From Flammeovirgaceae bacterium UBA5585 (lineage in GTDB: Bacteria > Bacteroidota > Bacteroidia > Cytophagales > Cyclobacteriaceae): a stretch of 64,000 nucleotides of DNA. Both the position numbers and the translations under genes were made by a program. Numbering within the stretch: the stretch's first letter is position 1; the number at the start of each line of letters is the position of its first letter. The DNA lies in assembly GCA_002425185.1 (NCBI GenBank), contig DILT01000009.1, positions 39,114 to 103,113 of the forward strand. Direction: 5' to 3'. Below the pieces are notes generated by a model, which ran no database searches, was not told where the DNA came from, and saw only the letters and a program-made list of their open reading frames with translations. Below, piece after piece: positions 34,123 through 43,061 of this stretch.

Positions 34123-35022
34123 ATGGCCACCACCACCGATTACCTCAAACTTCACTTCATTGTTTTTCTGTGGGGGTTTACAGCCATACTAGGCCTGTTG
34201 ATTTCCATTCCAACCGTTGAAATGGTTCTTTACCGCACCCTGCTGGCAGCCCTGGGAATGGGCGCTTTTATATTTTGGCAAGGGGGTTCTCTCCGGCTGT
34301 CACAAGGCGACATCGTAAAATTACTAGTGATTGGATTTATCGTTTGTTTTCATTGGCTGGCCTTTTTCGGTTCAGCCAGAGTCTCCAACGCATCCGTAAG
34401 TTTAGTCGGGTTTGCCACCAATTCATTGTGGGCCGCAATACTTGAACCCTGGATGAATCGTAACCGAATAAAGAAATTCGAGCTGTTGCTTGGGGCTATC
34501 GTTATCGTTGGTCTTTACGTTATTTTTTCCTTCAACTTTGAATATAAACTTGGACTTGCACTGGGTATTGCATCTGGGTTTTCAGCCGCCTTGTTTTCTG
34601 TACTGAATGCTAAAATGGTAAGACGTATCGATCCGTATGCCATTACTTTTTATGAAATGGTGGGCGCATTTATTGCCGCAGCTCTTTTCCTGCCCGTTTA
34701 CAAATACACCCTGGCTGAACAAAACAACCTAAGGCTTATACCAACCTCACTGGATTGGGTTTATATAGCGCTTCTTGCCTGGGTTTGCACGGTTTACGCA
34801 TTTTCTATGGCCGTAAAACTGATGAAAAAGCTTTCTGTGTTTTTTATTCAGCTTACGCTAAACCTCGAACCCGTTTATGGAATCATCATGGCTTTGATTA
34901 TTCTTGGCGATTCTGAAAAAATGGGGCTAAACTTTTATGCCGGAACCCTCATCATCATCAGTGCTGTAGTCGCCTATCCATGGCTTAAAAACAAATTTGA
35001 TAAACCTGCTTTTATGCGCTAA
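34123..35022 (+). CDS. EamA-family (DMT) transporter
   Basis: The 299-residue product has about ten hydrophobic helices arranged as two EamA repeats (first from FIVFLWGFTAILG, second from LALGIASGFSAALFSVLNAKMV), typical of drug/metabolite exporters of the inner membrane. The substrate is unknown. The ATG follows the permease stop with no gap, so translational coupling is likely. The stop codon overlaps that of the convergent ispE by 4 nt. Confidence 0.87.
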   Translation: MATTTDYLKLHFIVFLWGFTAILGLLISIPTVEMVLYRTLLAALGMGAFIFWQGGSLRLSQGDIVKLLVIGFIVCFHWLAFFGSARVSNASVSLVGFATNSLWAAILEPWMNRNRIKKFELLLGAIVIVGLYVIFSFNFEYKLGLALGIASGFSAALFSVLNAKMVRRIDPYAITFYEMVGAFIAAALFLPVYKYTLAEQNNLRLIPTSLDWVYIALLAWVCTVYAFSMAVKLMKKLSVFFIQLTLNLEPVYGIIMALIILGDSEKMGLNFYAGTLIIISAVVAYPWLKNKFDKPAFMR

Positions 35023-35825
35023 AGATTCCCTGACCAATAAATGGTGCCAGGAAACTGATGCTTTAAATCAATTTGTTCCTCAAAAATACCAAACACGCTT
35101 GAACCTGATCCACTCATGCTGGCATATAGCGCTCCAGCATTATATAATGTTTCCTTAATCGAGGCGATCTCCGGAAATTTTTGAAATACTGATAGTTCAA
35201 AATCATTCTTTAGCCTATGCCGCCAACCTTGAATCCCTGAATTCAAAACAGTTCTGAGATCCATTTCAGGTTGTGCAGGCCTGACCATAGCGTAAGCATC
35301 GGCTGTTGAAACATGAATGTCAGGCTTAACTAAAACTAAAAACTTGCCACGCAGATTAACTTCAATCTCCTGCAGCACCTCACCCCTGCCAGAACCAATC
35401 ATGGGTCTGTTTTCGATAAAAAAAGCACAATCGCTACCCAATTGTGCGGCATATACTTTTAGTTTTTCCAAGGATAAATTCAACTGAAACACCTGATTGA
35501 TTAAACCAAGTGTTGATGCTGCATCAGAGGACCCTCCACCCAGCCCTGCTCCAGCAGGTATAATTTTATGTAGGTGTAAATTAGCCTCGCCAAAATTAAA
35601 ATCCCGTTGAAGCAATCGATATGCTTTAACACATAAATTCTGTTCCGCATCACCTGCAATTGCAATGCCGGTGCTGGTAAATGAAAATTTGGCGGCAGGA
35701 ATTAGTTCAAGAATATCGGTCCATGGCACCGGATAAAAACACGTTTCAATATTGTGATACCCGTCCGGTCGTCTAGACAGAATATGCAATCCAAGATTTA
35801 TCTTACAAGAAGGAAACGTAACCAT
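35019..35825 (-). CDS. ispE: 4-diphosphocytidyl-2-C-methyl-D-erythritol kinase
   Basis: The 268-residue GHMP kinase acts in the non-mevalonate isoprenoid pathway. Motifs: SCKINLGLHILSRRPDGYHNIET at the start, the ATP loop PAGAGLGGGSSDAAS, and SGSGSSVFG near the end. The ATG at 35825 is chosen. An upstream ATG at 35861 adds MLPVTGNRKPVT, encoded by a GTTACCGG-type repeat and so probably not translated. It lies just downstream of fabI in the same direction. Confidence 0.93.
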   Translation of the reverse strand: MVTFPSCKINLGLHILSRRPDGYHNIETCFYPVPWTDILELIPAAKFSFTSTGIAIAGDAEQNLCVKAYRLLQRDFNFGEANLHLHKIIPAGAGLGGGSSDAASTLGLINQVFQLNLSLEKLKVYAAQLGSDCAFFIENRPMIGSGRGEVLQEIEVNLRGKFLVLVKPDIHVSTADAYAMVRPAQPEMDLRTVLNSGIQGWRHRLKNDFELSVFQKFPEIASIKETLYNAGALYASMSGSGSSVFGIFEEQIDLKHQFPGTIYWSGNL

Positions 35826-35869
35826 AGTTACCGGTTTACGGTTACCGGTTACCGGCAACAAGAAATCAT

Positions 35870-36682
35870 TTATTTAGTAAGTCTTTCGATCAAATCTTCA
35901 GTGATACCCGTAGAAGAAAAACCACCATCGTGCATCAGGTTTTGCATCGTAACCATACGTGAATAGTCAGAGAACATGAGCACAATATAATTGGCACAAT
36001 CTTCTGCTGTGGCATTCCCCAGTGGCGACATCATTTGCGCATAATCATAAAACACATCAAAGCCCGAAATGCCGGCTCCCGCGGTTGTTTTGGTTGGCGA
36101 CTGTGAAATGGTATTCACCCGAACATTCTTTAGTTTGGCAAAGCGATAACCATAGCTTCGGGCAATCGATTCGAGTACAGATTTAGCCTGGGCCATATCG
36201 GAGTAATCCGGAAATGTACGCTGCGCGGCAATGTAAGAGAGTGCCAGTATAGATCCCCATTCGTTCATGGCATCTGTCTTCTCGGCAGTTTGCATTACCT
36301 TATGGAAGGAGAGGCCCGAAATATCGAGGGTCTTTAAAAACCAATCGTAATTCAGGTCGCCATACGCTTTATCTTTCCGTACGTTAGGACTCATACCAAT
36401 AGAATGAAGCACGAAGTCAAGCTTACCACCCAATACCTCAACTGACTTTGTAAAAAGTGTATTTAAGTCCTGCTCAGAGGTAGCGTCTGCAGGGATAATC
36501 TCAGCATTACACATTTTGGCCAGCTCGTTTATTTTGCCCATGCGCATGGCAATAGGCGCGTTGGTCAGGGTGAAACTACCCCCTTCTTCTTTCACTTTAA
36601 GGGCTGTTTTCCATGCTATTGAGTTTTCATCGAGGGCACCGAAAATGATGCCGCGCTTTCCTTTTAATAAATTGTAGGCCAT
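35870..36682 (-). CDS. fabI: Enoyl-[acyl-carrier-protein] reductase (FabI type)
   Basis: The 270-residue short-chain dehydrogenase performs the final reduction of each fatty acid elongation round. The N-terminus LLKGKRGIIFGALDENSIAW is the FabI form of the cofactor fold; the catalytic tyrosine and lysine are in FPDYSDMAQAKSVLES (Y-x6-K). HSIGMSPNV and the C-terminal HDGGFSSTG agree. It is the first gene of a leftward fabI-ispE unit. Confidence 0.94.
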   Translation of the reverse strand: MAYNLLKGKRGIIFGALDENSIAWKTALKVKEEGGSFTLTNAPIAMRMGKINELAKMCNAEIIPADATSEQDLNTLFTKSVEVLGGKLDFVLHSIGMSPNVRKDKAYGDLNYDWFLKTLDISGLSFHKVMQTAEKTDAMNEWGSILALSYIAAQRTFPDYSDMAQAKSVLESIARSYGYRFAKLKNVRVNTISQSPTKTTAGAGISGFDVFYDYAQMMSPLGNATAEDCANYIVLMFSDYSRMVTMQNLMHDGGFSSTGITEDLIERLTK

Positions 36683-36757
36683 AGTTAAAAATTTTCTAAA
36701 AGTATTCTAATTCCGAATGACAGACAATAGGCAAAATCAACCCATAAAAAGCCAGCT

Positions 36758-36779
36758 AATCTTGCTTAAGCTTAAGATT
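36758..36779. repeat. Dyad AATCTT/AAGATT with CTTAAGCTTAAG in the fabI upstream region
   Basis: In the 131-bp spacer between divergent fabI and the gene at 36814, the 12-bp perfect palindrome CTTAAGCTTAAG (36765-36776) is embedded between AATCTT (36758-36763) and AAGATT (36774-36779). It could be a binding site for a regulator of fabI, but AT-rich palindromes also arise by chance. Confidence 0.4.
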
Positions 36780-36813
36780 TATTGCTAATTTTAACTACCT
36801 AAACCCACGAATT

Positions 36814-37548
36814 ATGGATGTTCCTCATCAATTTCTCGACTCCTGGAGTCAGTATATGTATTTGGGGGCAATTGCCTTCATCGTTCTTGGCTTCCTTATC
36901 CTTGGCTATCATGAATTTCGTATTTTAATCATCAAAGACCTGAAGGAAAAATACGATTACGTAAACCTGAATGAAATCAAATACTTCTGGTATGCCATCA
37001 TCGCCTTTATTGTTGCGGCCTTCCTGTTCTTTAACACACTGGCTACCGATATGATACACAAAAGCGGTATGACCTGGTTCTATGTCAGGTTATTCATCAC
37101 CACCAGTTTTGCTATAATCTTCTACTTTATTTTCTTCAGCGCAGTGCGAATTTATTACCCTCGTTTTGTGGAGAAGCGTCTTCGCAAGTTGCGTAATAAG
37201 CCCAGGGTTTCTCCGGAAGGTAATGTAATGCGAAAACTTACTGAACAGGAGGAAGATGCCCACCTGGAGGAGAGCATGATTGAAGAAGAGCTCTTTCATT
37301 CGATTGATTATGATGTGTGGATTGATGAAAAAACAGGGCACAAGAAAATTGAAAAGTATTTTGCTTACCAACACTCAGAAGAATGTCCGGAATGCGGATA
37401 CTTTACCTTTAGAATAGATCGCGAAGAACTTGAAAAGGCCCCAACCCTTGACGAGACCGGATTATTCATCAAGCATTTTCAGTGTAGCTATTGCAATCAC
37501 CGGGAAGGGCGTGAACAGGTACTTGCCAAACTATCCACCAACGTTTAA
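36814..37548 (+). CDS. Unknown membrane protein with C-terminal CxxC zinc knuckles
   Basis: I do not recognise a named family for this 244-residue product. It has three hydrophobic segments (about 15-32, 57-76, 90-112), a basic stretch (KRLRKLRNKPR), an acidic linker (EQEEDAHLEESMIEEEL), and a C-terminal cytoplasmic module with Cys191-x2-Cys194 and Cys224-x2-Cys227 (CPECGYF and CSYCNHR), a likely zinc ribbon. A strong terminator follows at 37571, so it is transcribed alone or with an upstream promoter next to fabI. The zinc site suggests a binding or sensory role. Confidence 0.75.
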   Translation: MDVPHQFLDSWSQYMYLGAIAFIVLGFLILGYHEFRILIIKDLKEKYDYVNLNEIKYFWYAIIAFIVAAFLFFNTLATDMIHKSGMTWFYVRLFITTSFAIIFYFIFFSAVRIYYPRFVEKRLRKLRNKPRVSPEGNVMRKLTEQEEDAHLEESMIEEELFHSIDYDVWIDEKTGHKKIEKYFAYQHSEECPECGYFTFRIDREELEKAPTLDETGLFIKHFQCSYCNHREGREQVLAKLSTNV

Positions 37549-37570
37549 TAAATTGGAAATAAAACCTAAC

Positions 37571-37607
37571 AGCTGCGGCAAAAATTTATCTTTGCCGCAG
37601 CTTTTTT
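37571..37607 (+). terminator. Intrinsic terminator directly before the murI start
   Basis: AGCTGCGGCAAA (37571-37582) pairs perfectly with TTTGCCGCAGCT (37591-37602) across an 8-nt loop and is followed by six T residues ending at 37607. The murI ATG starts at the very next base. It should end the upstream transcript. Confidence 0.88.
37587..37594 (+). promoter_or_regulatory. murI minus 7 element TATCTTTG nested in the terminator
   Basis: TATCTTTG, an exact TAnnTTTG match, spans the loop and 3' arm of the preceding terminator. Transcription would start near 37600, leaving a 5'UTR of only about 8 nt for murI. No clear TTTG minus 33 box is seen. Confidence 0.5.
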
Positions 37608-38417
37608 ATGCGCCCAACTCCAGAACAACCCATTGGTATTTTTGATAGCGGTATTGGTGGCTTAACGGTAGCCCATGCCATTCGAACTGAATTACCGCAA
37701 GAAAACATTATCTACTTTGGCGACACCGCTCACCTGCCTTACGGTGATAAATCAGAGGCAGCCATACAAGCTTACTCCGTTAAAATTGCCGATGCCCTCT
37801 TAAAGAAGGGGTGTAAAGTGATTGTTATTGCATGCAACTCGGCCAGTTCAGCTGCCTACGAGTTATTAAAAGAATATGCACGACATATAAAGATCATTAA
37901 TGTGATTGACCCCATGATTGAACTGGTGGCAAATAGATTTGCCAATAAGCACATCGGGTTAATCGGAACCAAGCGCACCGTTCAATCAGGAGTATATGCC
38001 CGAAAAATTGAAGAATTAAATGAAGGGATAACCCTGCATTCGCTGGCCACCCCCTTGCTGGCACCCATGATTGAAGAGGGATTCTTTGATAATAAAATCA
38101 GTCACGAAATTATAGCACAATACCTGGCCGAGCCCGAATTGCAAAATATAGAAGCGCTAATTCTGGCATGCACCCATTATCCATTAATTAAATCAGAGAT
38201 TAATGACTATTACAATAATCAAATGACCATTTTGGATTCATCGCAAGTAGTAGCCGTTGCACTACGGAAGTATTTAGACGAGGAAAAATTACTGAATTCA
38301 TCAGGGGGTAAGCAACATGAATTTTTAGTCTCTGACTATACCGATTCCTTTGAGGCCTCAACACGTATTTTCTTTCAAAAAACGGTTCACCTGGAACGTT
38401 ATCCGTTATGGAGCTAA
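37608..38417 (+). CDS. murI: Glutamate racemase
   Basis: The 269-residue cofactor-independent enzyme makes D-glutamate for peptidoglycan. Signatures: PIGIFDSGIGGLTVAHAI, GDTAHLPYG, and both catalytic cysteines, one in IACNSASSAAYE and the other in LACTHYPLI. Length is typical. The ATG begins directly after a terminator T-tract. Confidence 0.95.
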   Translation: MRPTPEQPIGIFDSGIGGLTVAHAIRTELPQENIIYFGDTAHLPYGDKSEAAIQAYSVKIADALLKKGCKVIVIACNSASSAAYELLKEYARHIKIINVIDPMIELVANRFANKHIGLIGTKRTVQSGVYARKIEELNEGITLHSLATPLLAPMIEEGFFDNKISHEIIAQYLAEPELQNIEALILACTHYPLIKSEINDYYNNQMTILDSSQVVAVALRKYLDEEKLLNSSGGKQHEFLVSDYTDSFEASTRIFFQKTVHLERYPLWS

Positions 38418-38534
38418 GCTTAACCCATGTATTGTTTTATTCGAATTTCAGTAAAAAAATCCGCTTTAAATTGGCATTTTTATGAATTCATGAAAAGGCC
38501 ATCAACTCAAATACGTTGTTAATAAGCATTTCAA

Positions 38535-40595
38535 ATGAAGCATTTTTTAATCTTTAGTACAGTTTTAATCTTTTTCCTTAAGGCCAACCTGTCCCTTGGC
38601 CAGTCGAATGCCTATTTGGATAGTTTAGAGCGCGAATTATCGGGAAAAAAACCGGACACTGTGCGTGTAAGATTACTCTTGTCCCTTGCCAATTCCTATA
38701 CTTTTAAAAATTTTAACAAAAGTCTGGCCTATGCCAGGGAGGCAACATTACTGGCTGATCAGACAAATAATAATGACCTGAAACTTAAAGCGCACCGGGA
38801 CCTTGGATTAATTTTCAGCCTCGGAGGCGATTATACATCCGCCCTGAGTCATGAAACAATTGCCCTCCAGCATGGCATCGAGAAAAAAGACTCCACAGCA
38901 ATTGGTAACAGCTACAGCAATATTGGTAACTATTACTACGAAATAGGTGTTTACGATGATGCTTATTTTTACCTGACTACCGCCTACAGTATTTTAAATA
39001 AGGGAATAATTTCGAAAGCCGATTCCATCCTCATGAATATTGTTATCCATAATGTGGGAAGAGTATTCAAGGAAATGGGACAATACGAAACATCCCTTCA
39101 ACATTTGCGGCTTGCACAAAGGGTTAGTCGCAAACTTGGCGACAAAGAAGGTAATCCGTACGCACTGGATGAGATTGGAGACGTCATGCTGAGAATTGGC
39201 AAGTATGACTCCGCATTGCTTTACCTCCAACAGTCGCTGAAAGAAACAAATCATCTCCTTTCACAAAACCCGGAAAATATTGTGAAGGAACTTCGTACCA
39301 AAACCCTGATCAAAATCGCCAAGGTATATTCATCACTGAAACAATACGACAATGCCTTGGCCTATTATGACTCTACCTCACGTTTGCATGAACTCACCAA
39401 TAATCAATACGGAATAGCTGAAGTTGAATTAGGACGAGGAACTTTATTTCTCAACAATCAAAATTATGTTGAGGCCGAAAATCATATTGACATAGCGCTT
39501 GAATCGGCAAAAAAAATAAATGCAAAAATTCTCGAAATCAATTGCTATAACGAATTGGCCAAACTATGGGAACTAAAAGGCGATTATAAACGATCGCTGG
39601 AATTCTTTAAAAAGCACAAATCACTAAACGATAGCCTGTTTAGTGAAGAAATGCAACAAAAGCTTTTTCGCGATCAGGTACGATTTGCCACCGCCTCAAA
39701 AGACGAACAAATACAATCGCTGACAAAACTGGAAGAATTCCGCAAAACGGAAATAAAACGACAGGAGTTTATTAGCAACGTACTCGTTGTGGTAATGGCG
39801 CTTGTAGTGATCTTGCTCGTAACGGTTTATCGCAGCGGGCAGCGAAGAAAACGAATTAACACCCTATTGTTGCAGCACCAGGAAGAAATGGAGAAGCGAA
39901 GTGTTGAGCTTGAACAGCTAAACCAGGTAAAGGATAAATTCTTCTCCATCATATCACATGACTTGCGCTCTCCGATTAGCGCGTTGGCTGGCCTGCTTGA
40001 TCTTATGGACAAAGGAGCCATTCGAAGCGATGAATTGCCCATGGCGATTAAAGAACTAAGAATACGCTTCAACCATACCCGAACGTTACTCAATAACCTG
40101 CTGGACTGGACACTACTGCAAATGGACAAAATAAATTTGCAGCCTGCCAAGATCAGTCTTAAAAATCTGGCCGATGAGAATATTGAACTCATTCAATCCC
40201 TCCAGTCGAAAGAAATAAAACTGACCAATTCAGTTTCCGCAACCGCTTTTGCCCATGCCGATAGCAACACCATTAACCTGGTTATTCGAAACCTGATCAG
40301 TAATGCACTGAAATTCACCAACGAAGGAGGTGAAATAAAAATAGCTTCAGAAGAACAGAAAAGTGAGTGGGTAATTTCGGTTAGTGATAATGGGGTAGGC
40401 ATGAAACCCGAAGTGGTAAACATGCTTTTCGATAAAATTAACCCCTACAGCACCCGCGGAACAGCCAATGAAAAGGGTACCGGCCTAGGTTTAATACTCT
40501 GCAAGGAATTTGTAGAGAAAAATAATGGCCGCATTTGGGTTGAAAGCCAGGAAGGCCGGGGCAGCACATTCTGGTTTACCCTTCCAAAAGCCTGA
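38535..40595 (+). CDS. TPR-containing sensor histidine kinase
   Basis: The 686-residue product has a signal peptide (about 1-22), periplasmic tetratricopeptide repeats (about 40-370), one membrane segment (about 413-432, VLVVVMALVVILLVTVY), a short coiled coil, a HisKA domain with phospho-acceptor His475 in FFSIISHDLRSPISALAGLL, and a HATPase domain with NLISNALKFTNEGG, SDNGVGM and GTGLGLILCKEFV. It is a complete kinase. No response regulator gene lies beside it, so the partner is elsewhere. The signal sensed by the TPR part is unknown. Confidence 0.92.
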   Translation: MKHFLIFSTVLIFFLKANLSLGQSNAYLDSLERELSGKKPDTVRVRLLLSLANSYTFKNFNKSLAYAREATLLADQTNNNDLKLKAHRDLGLIFSLGGDYTSALSHETIALQHGIEKKDSTAIGNSYSNIGNYYYEIGVYDDAYFYLTTAYSILNKGIISKADSILMNIVIHNVGRVFKEMGQYETSLQHLRLAQRVSRKLGDKEGNPYALDEIGDVMLRIGKYDSALLYLQQSLKETNHLLSQNPENIVKELRTKTLIKIAKVYSSLKQYDNALAYYDSTSRLHELTNNQYGIAEVELGRGTLFLNNQNYVEAENHIDIALESAKKINAKILEINCYNELAKLWELKGDYKRSLEFFKKHKSLNDSLFSEEMQQKLFRDQVRFATASKDEQIQSLTKLEEFRKTEIKRQEFISNVLVVVMALVVILLVTVYRSGQRRKRINTLLLQHQEEMEKRSVELEQLNQVKDKFFSIISHDLRSPISALAGLLDLMDKGAIRSDELPMAIKELRIRFNHTRTLLNNLLDWTLLQMDKINLQPAKISLKNLADENIELIQSLQSKEIKLTNSVSATAFAHADSNTINLVIRNLISNALKFTNEGGEIKIASEEQKSEWVISVSDNGVGMKPEVVNMLFDKINPYSTRGTANEKGTGLGLILCKEFVEKNNGRIWVESQEGRGSTFWFTLPKA

Positions 40596-40648
40596 AACGC
40601 AACTTCCTTTTATTTCTTTTCCCCGCATAAGCATTCATCCTAGCCATA

Positions 40649-40679
40649 TTGATGGGATGCTTGAATAACCGTAACTTTG
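40649..40679 (+). promoter_or_regulatory. Bacteroidota-type promoter for the PurF-like gene
   Basis: TTG at 40649-40651 is followed after 20 nt by TAACTTTG (40672-40679), the phylum consensus. The ATG of the PurF-like gene is 18 nt further on. Confidence 0.6.
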
Positions 40680-40697
40680 TGCCTTAATGGAGCACCA

Positions 40698-42572
40698 ATG
40701 AGTGATCAAATCCTTCACGAATGCGGAATTGCCCTGATCCGCCTGCGCAAACCTCTTTCTTACTACATCGAAAAGTATGGCACTACGTACGCCATGAACA
40801 AGATGTTCATATTAATGGAAAAACAACATAACCGGGGACAAGATGGAGCAGGGGTAGCCAATATTAAAATTGACCTGGAGGCAGGCCGCAGGTACATCAG
40901 CCGGTACCGTTCTATAAAACAACAACCCGTTGCCTCGCTGTTCAAGAAAATAGGAAAAAAGTATCGCAAGGCGCAAAAAGAAGGGAAAGAAAAATTCAGA
41001 AATGAGAAATGGCTAAAAGAAAACGTTGCCTTTACGGGTGAACTTTGGTTAGGCCATCTTCGGTATGGCACGCATGGCATTAATAGTATTGAAAGTGTTC
41101 ATCCCTTTTTACGCCAAAATAACTGGCGTAGCCGTAACCTGGTTATGGCCGGCAACTTCAACATGACCAATGTTGATGAACTGTTTGACCTGCTCATCAG
41201 CATTGGACAGCACCCCAAAGAAAAAGTGGACACCGTAACCGTTATGGAAAAAATTGGTCACTTCTTAGATGAAGAAGTGCAAAGCCTTTTTGAACTCTAT
41301 AAAGATAAATACAGCAATCAGGAGATTTCTGAAATTATTGAAAATGAAATTGATTTACACCGCGTTTTAAAAAGAGCCTGCAAGGATTTTGACGGTGGCT
41401 ACGCCATGGCCGGATTAACAGGTTCAGGCTCTGCTTTCGTTGTTCGCGATCCGAATGGTATCCGCCCGGCCTATTATTATGCCGATGATGAAGTGGTTGT
41501 AGTGGCCTCTGAAAAACCGGCTATAAAAACAGCCTTCAATATCGATTACAATCAGATTGAGGAGATTAAGCCTGGCCATGCACTTATCATTACCAAGAGT
41601 GGAGAATTTGCACAGCACGAAATCATTAAGCAGGGTGAAAAAAAATCGTGCAGCTTTGAACGTATTTATTTTTCACGCGGCAACGATCCGGATATTTACC
41701 AGGAGCGAAAAAAGCTTGGCCGCCTGTTGGTTCCACAGGTTCTTCGGGCAATCCATTTTGATTTAAAAAATACCGTCTTCTCCTACATACCCAACACTGC
41801 CGAAACAGCCTTTTATGGTTTAATGGCCGGTGTTGAAGATTACCTGATCAATAAACAGAAAGAAATAATTCTGGAAGGAAAGCCATCGGTAGATCCCATT
41901 GAAGATATACTTTCATTTCGACCTCGAATAGAAAAGATTGTATTAAAAGATGCCAAATTGCGAACCTTTATCACGGACGATCAGCACCGCGATGACCTGG
42001 TGGCTCATGTTTACGACACTACCTACGAAGTAGTAAACCGGGGAAAAGACACCCTGGTAGTGATTGATGATTCTATTGTACGGGGAACAACATTGGAGAA
42101 GAGTATTCTTACCTTACTGGACAAACTCGGGCCTAAAAAGATCGTGGTCGTTTCCTCCGCCCCTCAAATACGCTTCCCTGATTGTTACGGTATTGACATG
42201 AGCCGCATGAGCGACTTCGTGGCATTCCGCGCCATGATTGAACTTCTTAAAGACCAGGGTAAAGATTACCTGCTGGGCGAAGTGTATGATCGATGCTTAC
42301 AATCAACGGGCGGAGAAAATCATGTAAAGCAACTTTACGATCAGTTTACAAACGATGAGATCTCATCCAAAATAGCCGAGATCATTCGTCCTAAATCAAT
42401 CCATGCCGAAGTAGAGGTAGTGTTTCAAACAGTTGAAAATCTGCACAAAGCCTGCCCCGGACACCTCGGGGATTGGTATTTTACCGGCAACTACCCCACA
42501 CCAGGAGGTATGAAAGTTGCCAACCGGGCTTTTGTTAACTACATGGAAGGAAAACTCATCCGGGCATATTAA
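40698..42572 (+). CDS. Amidophosphoribosyltransferase-like protein (long PurF form)
   Basis: The 624-residue product has an N-terminal glutamine amidotransferase class II domain and a C-terminal phosphoribosyltransferase domain, as in PurF, which makes phosphoribosylamine from PRPP and glutamine. The nucleophile should be Cys9 (ILHECGIALIRL) after removal of a short propeptide; QHNRGQDGAGVA and GHLRYGTHG fit. The PRPP loop VVIDDSIVRGTTLEKS lies near residues 453-468. It is over 100 residues longer than E. coli PurF, with lysine-rich and acidic inserts (about 75-105 and 175-215) and an extended C-terminus. It may be a second, divergent PurF; without the canonical gene in view I leave the symbol blank. 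Confidence 0.82.
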   Translation: MSDQILHECGIALIRLRKPLSYYIEKYGTTYAMNKMFILMEKQHNRGQDGAGVANIKIDLEAGRRYISRYRSIKQQPVASLFKKIGKKYRKAQKEGKEKFRNEKWLKENVAFTGELWLGHLRYGTHGINSIESVHPFLRQNNWRSRNLVMAGNFNMTNVDELFDLLISIGQHPKEKVDTVTVMEKIGHFLDEEVQSLFELYKDKYSNQEISEIIENEIDLHRVLKRACKDFDGGYAMAGLTGSGSAFVVRDPNGIRPAYYYADDEVVVVASEKPAIKTAFNIDYNQIEEIKPGHALIITKSGEFAQHEIIKQGEKKSCSFERIYFSRGNDPDIYQERKKLGRLLVPQVLRAIHFDLKNTVFSYIPNTAETAFYGLMAGVEDYLINKQKEIILEGKPSVDPIEDILSFRPRIEKIVLKDAKLRTFITDDQHRDDLVAHVYDTTYEVVNRGKDTLVVIDDSIVRGTTLEKSILTLLDKLGPKKIVVVSSAPQIRFPDCYGIDMSRMSDFVAFRAMIELLKDQGKDYLLGEVYDRCLQSTGGENHVKQLYDQFTNDEISSKIAEIIRPKSIHAEVEVVFQTVENLHKACPGHLGDWYFTGNYPTPGGMKVANRAFVNYMEGKLIRAY

Positions 42573-42656
42573 CCTGATTCTTGTGGACAAAAAGCCTTGT
42601 GCGGCTTTCACTTTAGCATCCTAAAGTTTGTTACTTTAGTAGTCAACATTAATGCT

Positions 42657-43061
42657 ATGAATTATTGGCTACTGAAAACAGAACCCGATACCTATTCCTG
42701 GGCAGATCTGGTTCGGGATAAAAAAACCGTGTGGGATGGCGTAAAGAATTTCCAGGCACGCAAAAATATGAAAGCCATGAAAGCGGGAGATAAAGTTTTT
42801 ATCTATCACACAGGCACTGAAAAATCTGTGGTTGGTATCGCATCGGTGAAAAAAGAAGCCTATCCCGATCCAAAGGATGCAGCATGGGTGGTGGTTGAAC
42901 TTGTACCCGATAGGCCATTGAAAAATTCTGTTGCACTGGCAACGGTAAAAGGTGATAAAAAACTATCCGGTATGGCGCTTGTAAAATACGCGCGGCTTTC
43001 GGTTCAGCCGGTTAAAACTGAAGAGTTCGGCAGAATACTTGAGCTTAGTGAGAAGACATGA
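42657..43061 (+). CDS. EVE domain protein
   Basis: The 134-residue product is a single EVE domain (PUA-like fold), beginning NYWLLKTEPDTYSWADL with the typical WDGVKNFQARKNMKAMKAGDKVFIYHTG. EVE proteins such as human thymocyte nuclear protein 1 bind modified bases in DNA or RNA; the exact ligand here is not known. ATG at 42657 is preferred to an upstream open frame. Its stop overlaps the next start as ATGA. Confidence 0.88.
   Translation: MNYWLLKTEPDTYSWADLVRDKKTVWDGVKNFQARKNMKAMKAGDKVFIYHTGTEKSVVGIASVKKEAYPDPKDAAWVVVELVPDRPLKNSVALATVKGDKKLSGMALVKYARLSVQPVKTEEFGRILELSEKT

Noticed and set aside
35826..35861. 12-residue extension of IspE (MLPVTGNRKPVT)
   Set aside because: Comes from a GTTACCGG-type repeat; the conserved start lies at 35825.
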